Shown one piece after another: positions 17,609 through 25,103 of a stretch of 64,000 bases of DNA. The stretch is from Anaerolineae bacterium. GTDB lineage: Bacteria; Chloroflexota; Anaerolineae; Promineifilales; Promineifilaceae. Position 1 is the stretch's first letter. Each line of letters opens with the position of its first letter. Made by a program: the position numbers and the translations under genes. The stretch covers positions 1 to 64,000 of the forward strand of contig JADLAX010000072.1 in NCBI GenBank assembly GCA_020848035.1, read 5' to 3'. The notes under the pieces are model-generated. The model was given only the letters and a program-made list of their open reading frames with translations. It did not search any database and had not been told where the DNA came from.

Positions 17609-18040
17609 TCAGAACGGAATGTCGTCTGTTTCGTATTCAGGCTGCGCCACATTGGCCGTGTGGCCATTGGCTCCGTTGCCATTGCCGTTGCCGTTGCTGC
17701 CCAGGAACTGCACCCGGTCAGCCACAACTTCAAATGAAGCCCCCATCGAACCGTCACTGCGCGTCCACAAGCGCGGACCACCGGTATTCGGATCAGGCCG
17801 CAGGCGGCCTTCAACCAGCACCTGGCGGCCTTTGCTGAGGTATTCATTAACCGCTTCAGCCTGACGCCCCCACACTGACACGCGATACCAGGTTACCTCT
17901 TCTTGCGGCTGACCCGTGGCCCGGTCAGTCCAGCGCCGGTTGCACGCGAGCGAAAAATTGGTGACGGCCTGGCCATCGGGCATATAACGCATTTCTGGTT
18001 CACTGCCTAAATTCCCAACCATGATAAGTTTTTGAAACAT
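17609..18040 (-). CDS. ssb: Single-stranded DNA-binding protein
   Basis: 143 residues. OB fold with MFQKLIMVGNLGSEPEMRY, FSLACNRRWTD, TWYRVSVWGRQAEAVNEYLSKGRQVLVEGRL, then a Gly/Asn-rich linker (GSNGNGNGNGANG) and the acidic tip DDIPF that recruits partner proteins. Preceded by AAGGAGAG. Mobile elements often carry their own ssb for single-stranded transfer and replication. The upstream neighbour is the putative RNA polymerase gene, separated by a strong terminator, so ssb has its own leader, which carries the 21-bp repeat found also before the methylase-helicase and radC genes. Confidence 0.96.
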   Translation of the reverse strand: MFQKLIMVGNLGSEPEMRYMPDGQAVTNFSLACNRRWTDRATGQPQEEVTWYRVSVWGRQAEAVNEYLSKGRQVLVEGRLRPDPNTGGPRLWTRSDGSMGASFEVVADRVQFLGSNGNGNGNGANGHTANVAQPEYETDDIPF

Positions 18041-18081
18041 GTGTCACTCTCCTTGAGCAAAAAGGTTGATAAAAAATTCGT

Positions 18082-18102
18082 CCCATCAGGCGCGATAGCG
18101 CC
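18082..18102 (-). promoter_or_regulatory. 21-bp leader repeat, copy 1 (ssb)
   Basis: Plus-strand CCCAT, then CAG, then GCGC-GATA-GCGCC; arms GGCGC/GCGCC form a hairpin with a 4-base loop. Ends 41 bases before the ssb start. Two more copies precede the genes at 36585-40325 and 46583-47311. Confidence 0.6.
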
Positions 18103-18154
18103 ACCGGCTAGCCCACCCAGCACCCTGGCATGACGTGAAACCTGCCCAGGCAGG

Positions 18155-18197
18155 AAAAAAAAGGACGGCAGCCAGCCCGAAGGCCAGCTACCGTCCT
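18155..18197 (-). terminator. Strong terminator after the polymerase-like gene
   Basis: Minus strand: AGGACGG-T-AGCTGGCC-TTCG-GGCTGGCT-G-CCGTCCT followed by eight T. Long stem with a TTCG tetraloop. Confidence 0.9.
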
Positions 18198-18225
18198 GGT
18201 AGACCTGATAGAAAGAAATGAAAAG

Positions 18226-20793
18226 CTAAACGGCCGGTTCCAGCACCGCCAAAACGTTGCCGTCAATGGCGTGGGCCCAGGCAATGCGCCACTGATCGTA
18301 GCGAATGGCGGCCAGTTCATGGTCGCGCTGCACATAGCCAAACAGATTGCCGTGTGGCGTGCGGGTAATCACTCTGTCGTTGTCCATCACTTCGGTGGTC
18401 AGCATCATGCCCCGGAACCGGTCCTGCACGTAGTCGGCGATGCGCGCTTTCGCCTGGCTGCGTTCCGCCGGGGGGACATCGGCCATGCGGGTATACGGCC
18501 GTTCCGCCGTTGCATTGAGCCAATTTAGCCAAACCCCATTCAGGCGCACCGGCACCCCCGCCGCGTGCCGGGTGGGTGCGTCCGCGTAGTGCAGCACTGC
18601 CCCTACCGTCGTCCAGACCGGTTCACCCAGCAGGCCAATCTGGCGCAGGGCCTGAAGCATCAGCTGAGCCAGCCCTGGTTCCCGACCGCTCTCGGCCCCG
18701 TCCCGTTCTGCCCCCAGCTGCCAGATGAGGGCATCCCGCACCGGTTCGCCGTTCTGCGGACCCTGCGCATACAGGTAAGCTGCCGCACCCAACAGCACAA
18801 ACGGCCGTTTTTCAACAGGCCATTGGTTGAGATATGTCTCGCTGGCCAGCCGGGCGGCGGCAAAGGTGGCTTGCAGCGCCAACGCCTCATCCGCTTCAGC
18901 AGATTCGTCTTCACCTGGCAGCGCCTGACGCATCACCTGGCTATACACCCGACGCAGCTCCTTGCCCACATGCAGCCAGCTGCCGCCCTGGTCAAACAGT
19001 ACCACGGGCGGGCACGCTTCGGTGGCCAGCGCTTCAACATCGGCCCAGTACTGCGCCTGATGCGTTTCCAACGCCTTGGCCAGCGTGTCCAGCCAATGGG
19101 TCTTTGCGTTGGCGGCGGCGGCCGTTGCTGCATCTTCCCGTAACCAGGCGGGCAGCCGGTCGCTAAGCACAGAGGGCATGGCCCGTGTGGCGTTTGTCTG
19201 GCCATGCTGCACCATGCGAGAGATGGCCATCTGGTTCCACTGCCGCACGGGGCTCAAGTCCAGACCGGTTTTCACGGAACCGTCGATGACTGCTTCCAGG
19301 GTAGCTGGGAGTTGATCCGGTAAACGGCCGTAAACCGCCTTGCACATCATGAGCGCATTGCAGTGCGCCCCCAACACTCCCTGGTTGGCCGCCGCCCGCT
19401 GAATGGTTGACGCCATCGCCGCGACAGAGTATGATACATTTGTTCTATTGCAGCCGCTTGCTTCCGTTAATTCGCCGTACTGATAGGTGACACTATCAAT
19501 GCGGTGCGGGAGCAGGCGACTTTGCATTTTGGGGTAGGAAAGCTGGCGACTGCCGGGCACATCCCAGGCGATCATGTGACTGACGTCTGTTGGCTGCAAT
19601 ATCACATACTCGCCCAACTGGTTGGGGCTGCGCCAGACGAGTAGCTTCTGCTTGCCCGCGTCAGACTGGTCGCTGAAGGGGAACACCCAGACGGCATCAT
19701 CGCCGTCACAGCCACCCAGCACATCCACGATGGTGGTGAGCCAATCTGTGTCGTTCACCCAGGCCGTGGCGCAGCTGGGGTCTAGTTCGATCTGACCTTC
19801 TGGCACCTGACGATTACCCACGACTGCCGGAAAGATGTAGTAACGGCCGCCCGGCACGGGACAGCGCAGCTTGCTGGCACGGCTGCCCAGCCGTTTGAGA
19901 TGCTGTTTGGCAACGGCTTTGACCATGCCAGAGAACCACATCAGGCTACCGCCGCTGGCGATGTACTCACCCACGTGCCAGTTGGCCAGAGTGTCCAGAT
20001 CGCTAACCGAGTCGGCATCGTACAGGCGGTTGAGGATGCTTCCTAAACGGCCGCTGCCAATCCTCTCTAGAAACAGCGCGCTTTCCATGCCTGCCCAGGC
20101 CAGCAGATGTTCTGGCTGGAAGAACGGGTACAGGTTGATGAGGCTCTGGATGTCCAGGCAGAACTGGTCTTCGCTGTGGATGGGATGCAGACCGATGAAA
20201 ACACGGCCGTCTACCAAAGACAGCTCCTGCTTGGCACTGCCAGCGGGGAACATGAAGTCAACCGCCAGGTCATCTACCACCAGCACGTGCCCTTTGTCCT
20301 GCCCGCCAGCATGCAGCGTTGTTATTTCAAAGCGATTGGTGTGCAGCAGTTCGCGGCGGTGACGTTCATCGAGGTCGAGACTATCAGCCAGGCGCTGGAT
20401 GAAGCCCCGGCTGACCTGACCACTGCCGTCCCACAAACGGCCGTCGAGCAGTTCGTTGTAGTCGATGGTGACTTCATTCTGGTCGAAGAAACCCCAGTAG
20501 CAAAACGGCCGCATGACGCGCGAAAGCCGCTTGCTCAAGACGTAGCCACCCTTGTCCATAGACAGCCGCAAGCCAGCACGGGACAGGAAGGTGTTGGTAT
20601 CCATCTCCGGCACCAACAGGTCCAAGACTTTGTCATCTTTGACCCAGCGCAGCGTCGGTTCGGCTGCCTGGAAAATTTTGTTAAGTTCTGCTTCGTTGCT
20701 GAAAGGACGGGAGGCAATCTGCCATTGCAGCGCTTCGGGCAGGAAGGGATAAGCCAAACCACCACGGTTGTCATCAAAACGTAAAACGGTCAT
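18226..20793 (-). CDS. Putative single-chain double-psi-beta-barrel RNA polymerase (RDR/QDE-1/YonO-like)
   Basis: 855 residues from the ATG at 20793 (AAGGAGC upstream; an upstream in-frame extension is rejected). Landmarks occur in the order seen in eukaryotic RNA-dependent RNA polymerases and phage YonO-type enzymes: WDGSGQVSRGFIQRLA at 121-136 (family DGxGxxS...A); GGQDKG at 163-168 with VLVVDD and SAKQEL at 186-191 (family GxKG...VD...S..K); RCPVPGGRYYI at 310-320 (RxPxxxPGD); the metal-site loop GCDGDDAVWV at 361-370 (DxDGD); QGVLGAHCNA at 471-480 (LGxxxNxH); and VIDGSVKTG at 502-510 (AVDxxKTG). The first Asp of DxDGD is Gly361, so activity is uncertain. The C-terminal 300 residues are unassigned. 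Flanked by ssb and RNase HI. Family knowledge is from memory; structure prediction was not run. Confidence 0.55.
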   Translation of the reverse strand: MTVLRFDDNRGGLAYPFLPEALQWQIASRPFSNEAELNKIFQAAEPTLRWVKDDKVLDLLVPEMDTNTFLSRAGLRLSMDKGGYVLSKRLSRVMRPFCYWGFFDQNEVTIDYNELLDGRLWDGSGQVSRGFIQRLADSLDLDERHRRELLHTNRFEITTLHAGGQDKGHVLVVDDLAVDFMFPAGSAKQELSLVDGRVFIGLHPIHSEDQFCLDIQSLINLYPFFQPEHLLAWAGMESALFLERIGSGRLGSILNRLYDADSVSDLDTLANWHVGEYIASGGSLMWFSGMVKAVAKQHLKRLGSRASKLRCPVPGGRYYIFPAVVGNRQVPEGQIELDPSCATAWVNDTDWLTTIVDVLGGCDGDDAVWVFPFSDQSDAGKQKLLVWRSPNQLGEYVILQPTDVSHMIAWDVPGSRQLSYPKMQSRLLPHRIDSVTYQYGELTEASGCNRTNVSYSVAAMASTIQRAAANQGVLGAHCNALMMCKAVYGRLPDQLPATLEAVIDGSVKTGLDLSPVRQWNQMAISRMVQHGQTNATRAMPSVLSDRLPAWLREDAATAAAANAKTHWLDTLAKALETHQAQYWADVEALATEACPPVVLFDQGGSWLHVGKELRRVYSQVMRQALPGEDESAEADEALALQATFAAARLASETYLNQWPVEKRPFVLLGAAAYLYAQGPQNGEPVRDALIWQLGAERDGAESGREPGLAQLMLQALRQIGLLGEPVWTTVGAVLHYADAPTRHAAGVPVRLNGVWLNWLNATAERPYTRMADVPPAERSQAKARIADYVQDRFRGMMLTTEVMDNDRVITRTPHGNLFGYVQRDHELAAIRYDQWRIAWAHAIDGNVLAVLEPAV

Positions 20794-20888
20794 TTTCTTG
20801 CTCCTTGTTGTGTAGGTGAGGGGGGTAAACAAAAAGAGGTGTAGTCTGCTGGACTGCAACTCAAAATATGAAAGGTGAACAAATTCAT

Positions 20889-21224
20889 TTATCGGTTTCG
20901 CATAGTAGTGGTGCTGGGAAATGGCTGTTGCCAATTCTTCTCAAAGCCAGCTTGCCGCACCTGTTCCTCTCCCCGACAGGCCCTGTAGCCCAGCTGTAGG
21001 ATGAAGTGCTGCCAACGGCCGTTTTCGCGCCAGGGCAGGGGGAGACAGATGCCCAGATACACGTCTGAATGGTCCAGCACAAAAACATCGTTGCTTTCCA
21101 GGTAGAAGGGGCCAAGCCGGGCGGACACGGTTTCTTCCCAGGCGTTGCTCTGTTCATCATGACTGTGGGTCCAGCGGCTGAACATCAGGCGGGTATGCAG
21201 GGTGAATAAACGTTGGGTAAACAT
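20889..21224 (-). CDS. Hypothetical protein between RNase HI and polymerase-like gene
   Basis: 111 residues; AAAGGAGCG lies before the ATG at 21224. Central part reads RLGPFYLESNDVFVLDHSDVYLGICLPLPW and HFILQLGYRACRGEE, predicted beta-rich. No family recognised. It is co-directional with rnhA and the polymerase-like gene with about 100-base gaps, so it probably belongs to the same unit. Confidence 0.6.
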   Translation of the reverse strand: MFTQRLFTLHTRLMFSRWTHSHDEQSNAWEETVSARLGPFYLESNDVFVLDHSDVYLGICLPLPWRENGRWQHFILQLGYRACRGEEQVRQAGFEKNWQQPFPSTTTMRNR

Positions 21225-21324
21225 GAAAAACGCTCCTTTTGAATTTGAATGGGAATCGAAATGAAAAACGGCAGTTACCTGCCCAGATAACGGCCGTGAC
21301 TAATTTGGTGATTTGATTGTGAGA

Positions 21325-21735
21325 TTAACCGGCATGCCGCGCCGCTGCCCGCGCTAACGCATCACACCGCTCATTCATGGCATGGCCGCTATGCCCGGCG
21401 ACAAGCTGCACGCGCAGGTGATGTCCGGCGGCCAATGCACGCACCTGCTGCACCAAGTCACGATTGGCTCTGGCTTTGCCGCCGTTCAAAATCGTGGCCA
21501 CATACTGGCTGTCTGTGACCACTGTCACCTGGCAGCGGCGTTTGAGGGCGGCCAAACCGGCAATGACCGCTTGCAGCTCCATGCGATTATTGGTGGCATG
21601 TGCCTCGCTGCCTGTCAGCGTCTTTTCGTGTACGCCGCTCTGCAAAATAGCAGCATATCCACCGGGGCCGGGATTCCCTTTATAGGAACCGTCTGTGTAC
21701 AGAAAAACCTGAGTTTGTTGTGAACAAACCGTCAT
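21325..21735 (-). CDS. rnhA: Ribonuclease HI
   Basis: 136 residues from the ATG at 21735, which follows AAAGGAGGT. Hydrolyses RNA in RNA-DNA hybrids. Signature: VFLYTDGSYKGNPGPGGYAA with the first catalytic Asp (D15), ATNNRMELQAVIAGL with the Glu, VTVVTDSQYVATILNGG with the second Asp, and GHSGHAMNERCDALARAAA with His and the last Asp. All catalytic residues are present. It is short, with no hybrid-binding domain. Its position ahead of the putative RNA polymerase and ssb suggests it handles hybrids made during replication or priming of the element. Confidence 0.95.
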   Translation of the reverse strand: MTVCSQQTQVFLYTDGSYKGNPGPGGYAAILQSGVHEKTLTGSEAHATNNRMELQAVIAGLAALKRRCQVTVVTDSQYVATILNGGKARANRDLVQQVRALAAGHHLRVQLVAGHSGHAMNERCDALARAAARHAG

Positions 21736-21772
21736 CTTGAGCAAACCTCCTTTGCTTGAATATAGGTAAACG

Positions 21773-21809
21773 AAAAGGCCGGTTGCAGACGCACTGTCTA
21801 CAACCGGCC
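21773..21809 (-). terminator. Hairpin with T run upstream of rnhA
   Basis: Minus strand: GGCCGGTTG-T-AGAC, loop, GTCT-G-CAACCGGCC, then TTTTCG. It lies between the rnhA ribosome site and the transposon, so before the insertion it ended transcripts from a now separated region, or it acts as an attenuator for rnhA. Confidence 0.6.
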
Positions 21810-21902
21810 CTATCTCACCAGGCCTTATTAAAACTTCACAAAGCCTATGGCCGCAGGCCATCATGGGTGACAAAAAGAGGGTGCTGCTCTATTTCCTGCC
21901 AG

Positions 21903-21907
21903 TTTGC
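21903..21907. repeat. Target-site duplication, left copy
   Basis: TTTGC directly before the left TGTC end, matched by TTTGC at 28148-28152 after the right end. Five bases is the usual Tn7-family duplication. Confidence 0.9.
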
Positions 21908-21963
21908 TGTCAGATCCAACGTAACTGTAGAATAGAATAGCAATCCAGCGTAACTGTAGAAAA
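21908..21963. repeat. Left end of Tn7-like element: two transposase-binding repeats
   Basis: ATCCAACGTAACTGTAGAAT within the terminal repeat is repeated as ATCCAGCGTAACTGTAGAAA at 21943-21962. Two copies here against three at the other end gives the asymmetric end structure typical of Tn7 relatives. Confidence 0.8.
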
Positions 21964-22025
21964 AATGTTGCAGGCGGAACTAACAAATAACAAAGCCATT
22001 CCCTCACCTATTTGTCTACGACAAG

Positions 22026-22883
22026 TCAGCTACTCGACCCAAGATCGCCCACCCATCTATCCAGCAACGCGTTCACCTGCGGGTTAGCCATTGTAACCGG
22101 AAGGCGCTTTCTCATTTCTTCAATAATGGCTGTCTTCGTTAACGGAATGCCCTGGATTATCAACTGTGTTGCCACTTCATTTACCTCTTGGCACTGTTGA
22201 AATATTCGTTGTACTTTGCGCTGTTCCTTGTCCGTAGCCACAACTTCGCGAATCATTTGCCACAGTTCATGGTAATGGTTCTGTAATTGCCAGGCACCAA
22301 TGCCAATTCGCTCCAAAATGTAATGTGTACTCATCACCGCGTCGTTTTCACGGCTTTCAGCGATTACCTCTCTAATTCTCACTTCTAATTCCTCAAAGCG
22401 GCGTTGCTTCACTCTGGCTTCGTGTTGCCTTACCACTTTCCTTATTCGGTTGGCAATATCTGGATAGCGATAAATGAAACTCTCGTCTTGTCCTAAGGTA
22501 TGGGCGACATCAATGAGCCTAACAGACGTTTCTTGTTGGCAGAGGGAATCGAGAACTTTCTCAACATCGGACCACAATGCTTCCCTGAGCTTTTGGCTTT
22601 TCTGTTGTCGTCGCAGTCTTTGGGCAGTGTGAACCTCCTCAGTGATACCGAGTGAATGCCAGCAATTGCGCACTGTTTCTTTTCCCCAGCCCATACGTTT
22701 GGTTATCTGGCGAATACTCGTCCCCTCTAAACCTAAGCGCCTGACCTCTTCAATCTGTTCTTTAGGTTTATGAACGTTCACTTTTGTCTCTGGTGGCAAG
22801 GGTGGATGACGAAATTTGGTTACTAACTCTCCATCGTAGGTACGAGTAAATTTCCGCTTACAGATTTTGCATTTCAACACCAC
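22026..22883 (-). pseudogene. C-terminal part of a TnsD/TniQ target-selector, separated by frameshift
   Basis: About 285 residues if started at the GTG 22881-22883. The open frame continues upstream to 23111 without a usable ATG. Begins with a zinc-ribbon half (VLKCKICKRKFTRTYDG), followed by several helix-turn-helix-like segments (GTSIRQITKRMGWGKETVRNCW; VRLIDVAHTLGQDESFIYRYPDIANRI; LTKTAIIEEMRKRLPVTMANPQVNALLDRWV). This is what the DNA-binding C-terminal region of TnsD proteins looks like. Together with the TniQ frame it would give a protein of about 620 residues. Either a frameshift has split tnsD or the two halves are made separately. The target-recognition function may be lost. Confidence 0.6.
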
Positions 22884-23908
22884 AAGTTTCCGCTCATATA
22901 ATCGGCGGCGCAGGCCAACACCGGTCCCAGCTGGCAATTGATGACTGGGACAACCTGCGTCGGACAGATACGCAAGGACATAAATGGTGGCCGAAGCTGC
23001 GTTGCAATAAAATCCGGTGGCAAGCTCAGGGCAGCAAAACTGCGCCACGAAAACCCAAATCCTTTCAGATAGCTCAAATAAAGCGTCAACGGTACCGGTC
23101 GTTTCTGCCAACCATGTTCTGCATTCTTTATTTGGCTGGCAGACGGCTGAATCTGTTGGCCAAGCTCTGCTGTCGTTAAGCCTGTTTGGTAACGAAGATA
23201 CCGCAATTTGAGGCCAATCATCCGCGGCAATCTGCAGTTTGCTGCGGCTTCGCTTTCATTGATGAGGCTGACAGCAGGATTTAGCAGGAATTCCCAATCG
23301 GGTTGCTGTCTGGCTTGCTCGGCCAGCAGCTCGGCAGAGGCTGGGAGAATGGGTAATCGCCGTAGATCGTTCCCACAATGGCTACAATGTAGATGTTGTT
23401 GGTTGTTGCTAACGACCGGCAGTAGTTCACCGCAGACATGGCATGTATCTTGCAAATAACAGCCATGGCCAACACAAGTTGTCACAGATTGTAATCGCCA
23501 CACCAATCGTCGATAAGGCTTTTCCTCCAGGCACAGAGGACATACCTGCAACGTTGGCCGCACAATACCGCGCAGCATTTGCCCTGGTCTGCAAGGTGGT
23601 CCTCCCGCCTCCAAAGGCAGTTCTCGAAACTTGGCTACCCAGGGAAGTAGAGTCATTCTATCCAATCTTTCTCTTGGCAATTGCGTGCGGCGTGGTAGTA
23701 ATTCGTCCCAATCAGGCACTGGATATTCCCAACATAGAGTATTAACTCCACGCCCCGCCGGCCACATCGGAAAGAGTGTCCGGATAAAAGTGCCAAAGTT
23801 AACGGTACCATTCGCAGCTGCCAGTCGTATCAGATAGCCGCTTAGACATTCATCCTCATAAGGTGCCGGCCGACAGGGCAAGACGTCAAAAAACCAGACA
23901 TCAGGCAT
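22874..23908 (-). CDS. TniQ/TnsD-family transposition target-selection protein (N-terminal part)
   Basis: 344 residues from the ATG at 23908, which overlaps the end of tnsC. TniQ domain: DVLPCRPAPYEDECLSGYLIRLAAANG at the start, then the zinc-finger array VCPLCLEEK, HGCYLQDTCHVCGELLP and HLHCSHCGNDLRRLP. It links TnsC to the target. After about residue 315 the frame should continue into the zinc ribbon found in the next frame; instead it ends at NLWC. The junction near 22947-22960 (around GACGCAGGTTGTCCC) is the likely frameshift site, since one frame gives ICPTQV and the other CPSHQLPAG there. Confidence 0.82.
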   Translation of the reverse strand: MPDVWFFDVLPCRPAPYEDECLSGYLIRLAAANGTVNFGTFIRTLFPMWPAGRGVNTLCWEYPVPDWDELLPRRTQLPRERLDRMTLLPWVAKFRELPLEAGGPPCRPGQMLRGIVRPTLQVCPLCLEEKPYRRLVWRLQSVTTCVGHGCYLQDTCHVCGELLPVVSNNQQHLHCSHCGNDLRRLPILPASAELLAEQARQQPDWEFLLNPAVSLINESEAAANCRLPRMIGLKLRYLRYQTGLTTAELGQQIQPSASQIKNAEHGWQKRPVPLTLYLSYLKGFGFSWRSFAALSLPPDFIATQLRPPFMSLRICPTQVVPVINCQLGPVLACAADYMSGNLWC

Positions 23909-25103
23909 GGACCACCCCCTGCTTGGCTCGCAAATAGTCAAGGAAGTTAACGACTTTAGCCCGCTTAATATCCCGCCACGCTTGTTCCAGGATGGCCATC
24001 GTCAAACTTAACTGACCGCTCTCTAACGCTTTGTAACAGGCGTCGGTTATGAGCACCATCACTTCTCGCAAAACACCATCTGTCCACTGTTCAATGTAAT
24101 GCGCCGGCCCCGGCACAGTCGCTTGCCCATCTGCGCCTTTCACTTCCCGCAACCCCAAATACGAATCTTGGTCAAAGGGCAACAAAAATTCCAACAGGGT
24201 CAAAAAGGCATCCAAGCGCCGGTCGGTTAGTTGTCCTAATTCGAAATAGTCGTTCCAACGGCCCTGGATTTCAGTGTCATTGGCCGCCCAAGTTAGGGGA
24301 TTGCAGGAAGCGCAGACGATGGGCACTCCGGTAAGATTGGACAATTCCAACAGCCGCCGTCGTAAAGCCGGTATCGTAATGTGCTCCACCTCGTCCACAA
24401 TGAGCAGCTCCACATCACAGCGTTGGAAGTAAAGTGTCAACAGCTGCAGGTAATGCTCTTCATCACCGCGCAGCGGGGGAGCGCCACAACGCATCAGGAT
24501 ACGCTGAAAGAGAGGCTTCGGCGTTCGGTTACTAACAGGGGCATCAATCTTAATGACAGGGACATGGTTGTAAGTCGCTTCAATAGTAGGAAGATGGTTA
24601 ACCGCATACCAGTTAAGCAAGCTGCTTTTTCCGACACCGGAAACCCCGCCAACCAGAAAACAACGCTGTTGACCTATGCTGCGATAGCGGCGAATGGCAT
24701 CCAGCTTGTCAATCAAGGCACATAGTGTTGGCGTCAACAAGAAGTGCAAATTGGACAACCACAATTGTCGCTTAGCCGCACTTAATTGAGCGTATTGACC
24801 ATGCAAATGCCGGCGCAACCGCTCTAAGCTTGTCTCCTGAACAATACCTGGGTCAAGGTAAATTGGCCGTTGGGTCACTGTTAACGGCAAATGTCTCCGT
24901 AACCCGGCTATTTGTGCCCCCAGCAATACATCAGCCTGGTGGTTGGGGTTAAGATCGTGTACGCGTTGGGCAAGACGTTTGTCTTCTTGCTGCCAGGCGG
25001 TCATCCAAGTCTGTAGATCTACCAGGCGTTGGTTGACATTCAGTTTCATATCCAGCCGAACGGCAGGCAAACCGGCAGGGGAGGCATTTAATTCAGTCAT
25101 CAC
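23901..25103 (-). CDS. TnsC/TniB-like AAA+ transposition regulator
   Basis: 400 residues. AAA+ ATPase with Walker A VGGVSGVGKSS (151-161), Walker B LLIVDEVE (233-240) and a following arginine-rich segment. Forms ATP-dependent filaments on DNA and passes the target signal from TniQ to the transposase. The start at 25103 overlaps tnsB (ATGA) and the end overlaps tniQ, so the transposition genes form one translationally coupled unit. Confidence 0.9.
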   Translation of the reverse strand: MMTELNASPAGLPAVRLDMKLNVNQRLVDLQTWMTAWQQEDKRLAQRVHDLNPNHQADVLLGAQIAGLRRHLPLTVTQRPIYLDPGIVQETSLERLRRHLHGQYAQLSAAKRQLWLSNLHFLLTPTLCALIDKLDAIRRYRSIGQQRCFLVGGVSGVGKSSLLNWYAVNHLPTIEATYNHVPVIKIDAPVSNRTPKPLFQRILMRCGAPPLRGDEEHYLQLLTLYFQRCDVELLIVDEVEHITIPALRRRLLELSNLTGVPIVCASCNPLTWAANDTEIQGRWNDYFELGQLTDRRLDAFLTLLEFLLPFDQDSYLGLREVKGADGQATVPGPAHYIEQWTDGVLREVMVLITDACYKALESGQLSLTMAILEQAWRDIKRAKVVNFLDYLRAKQGVVHA

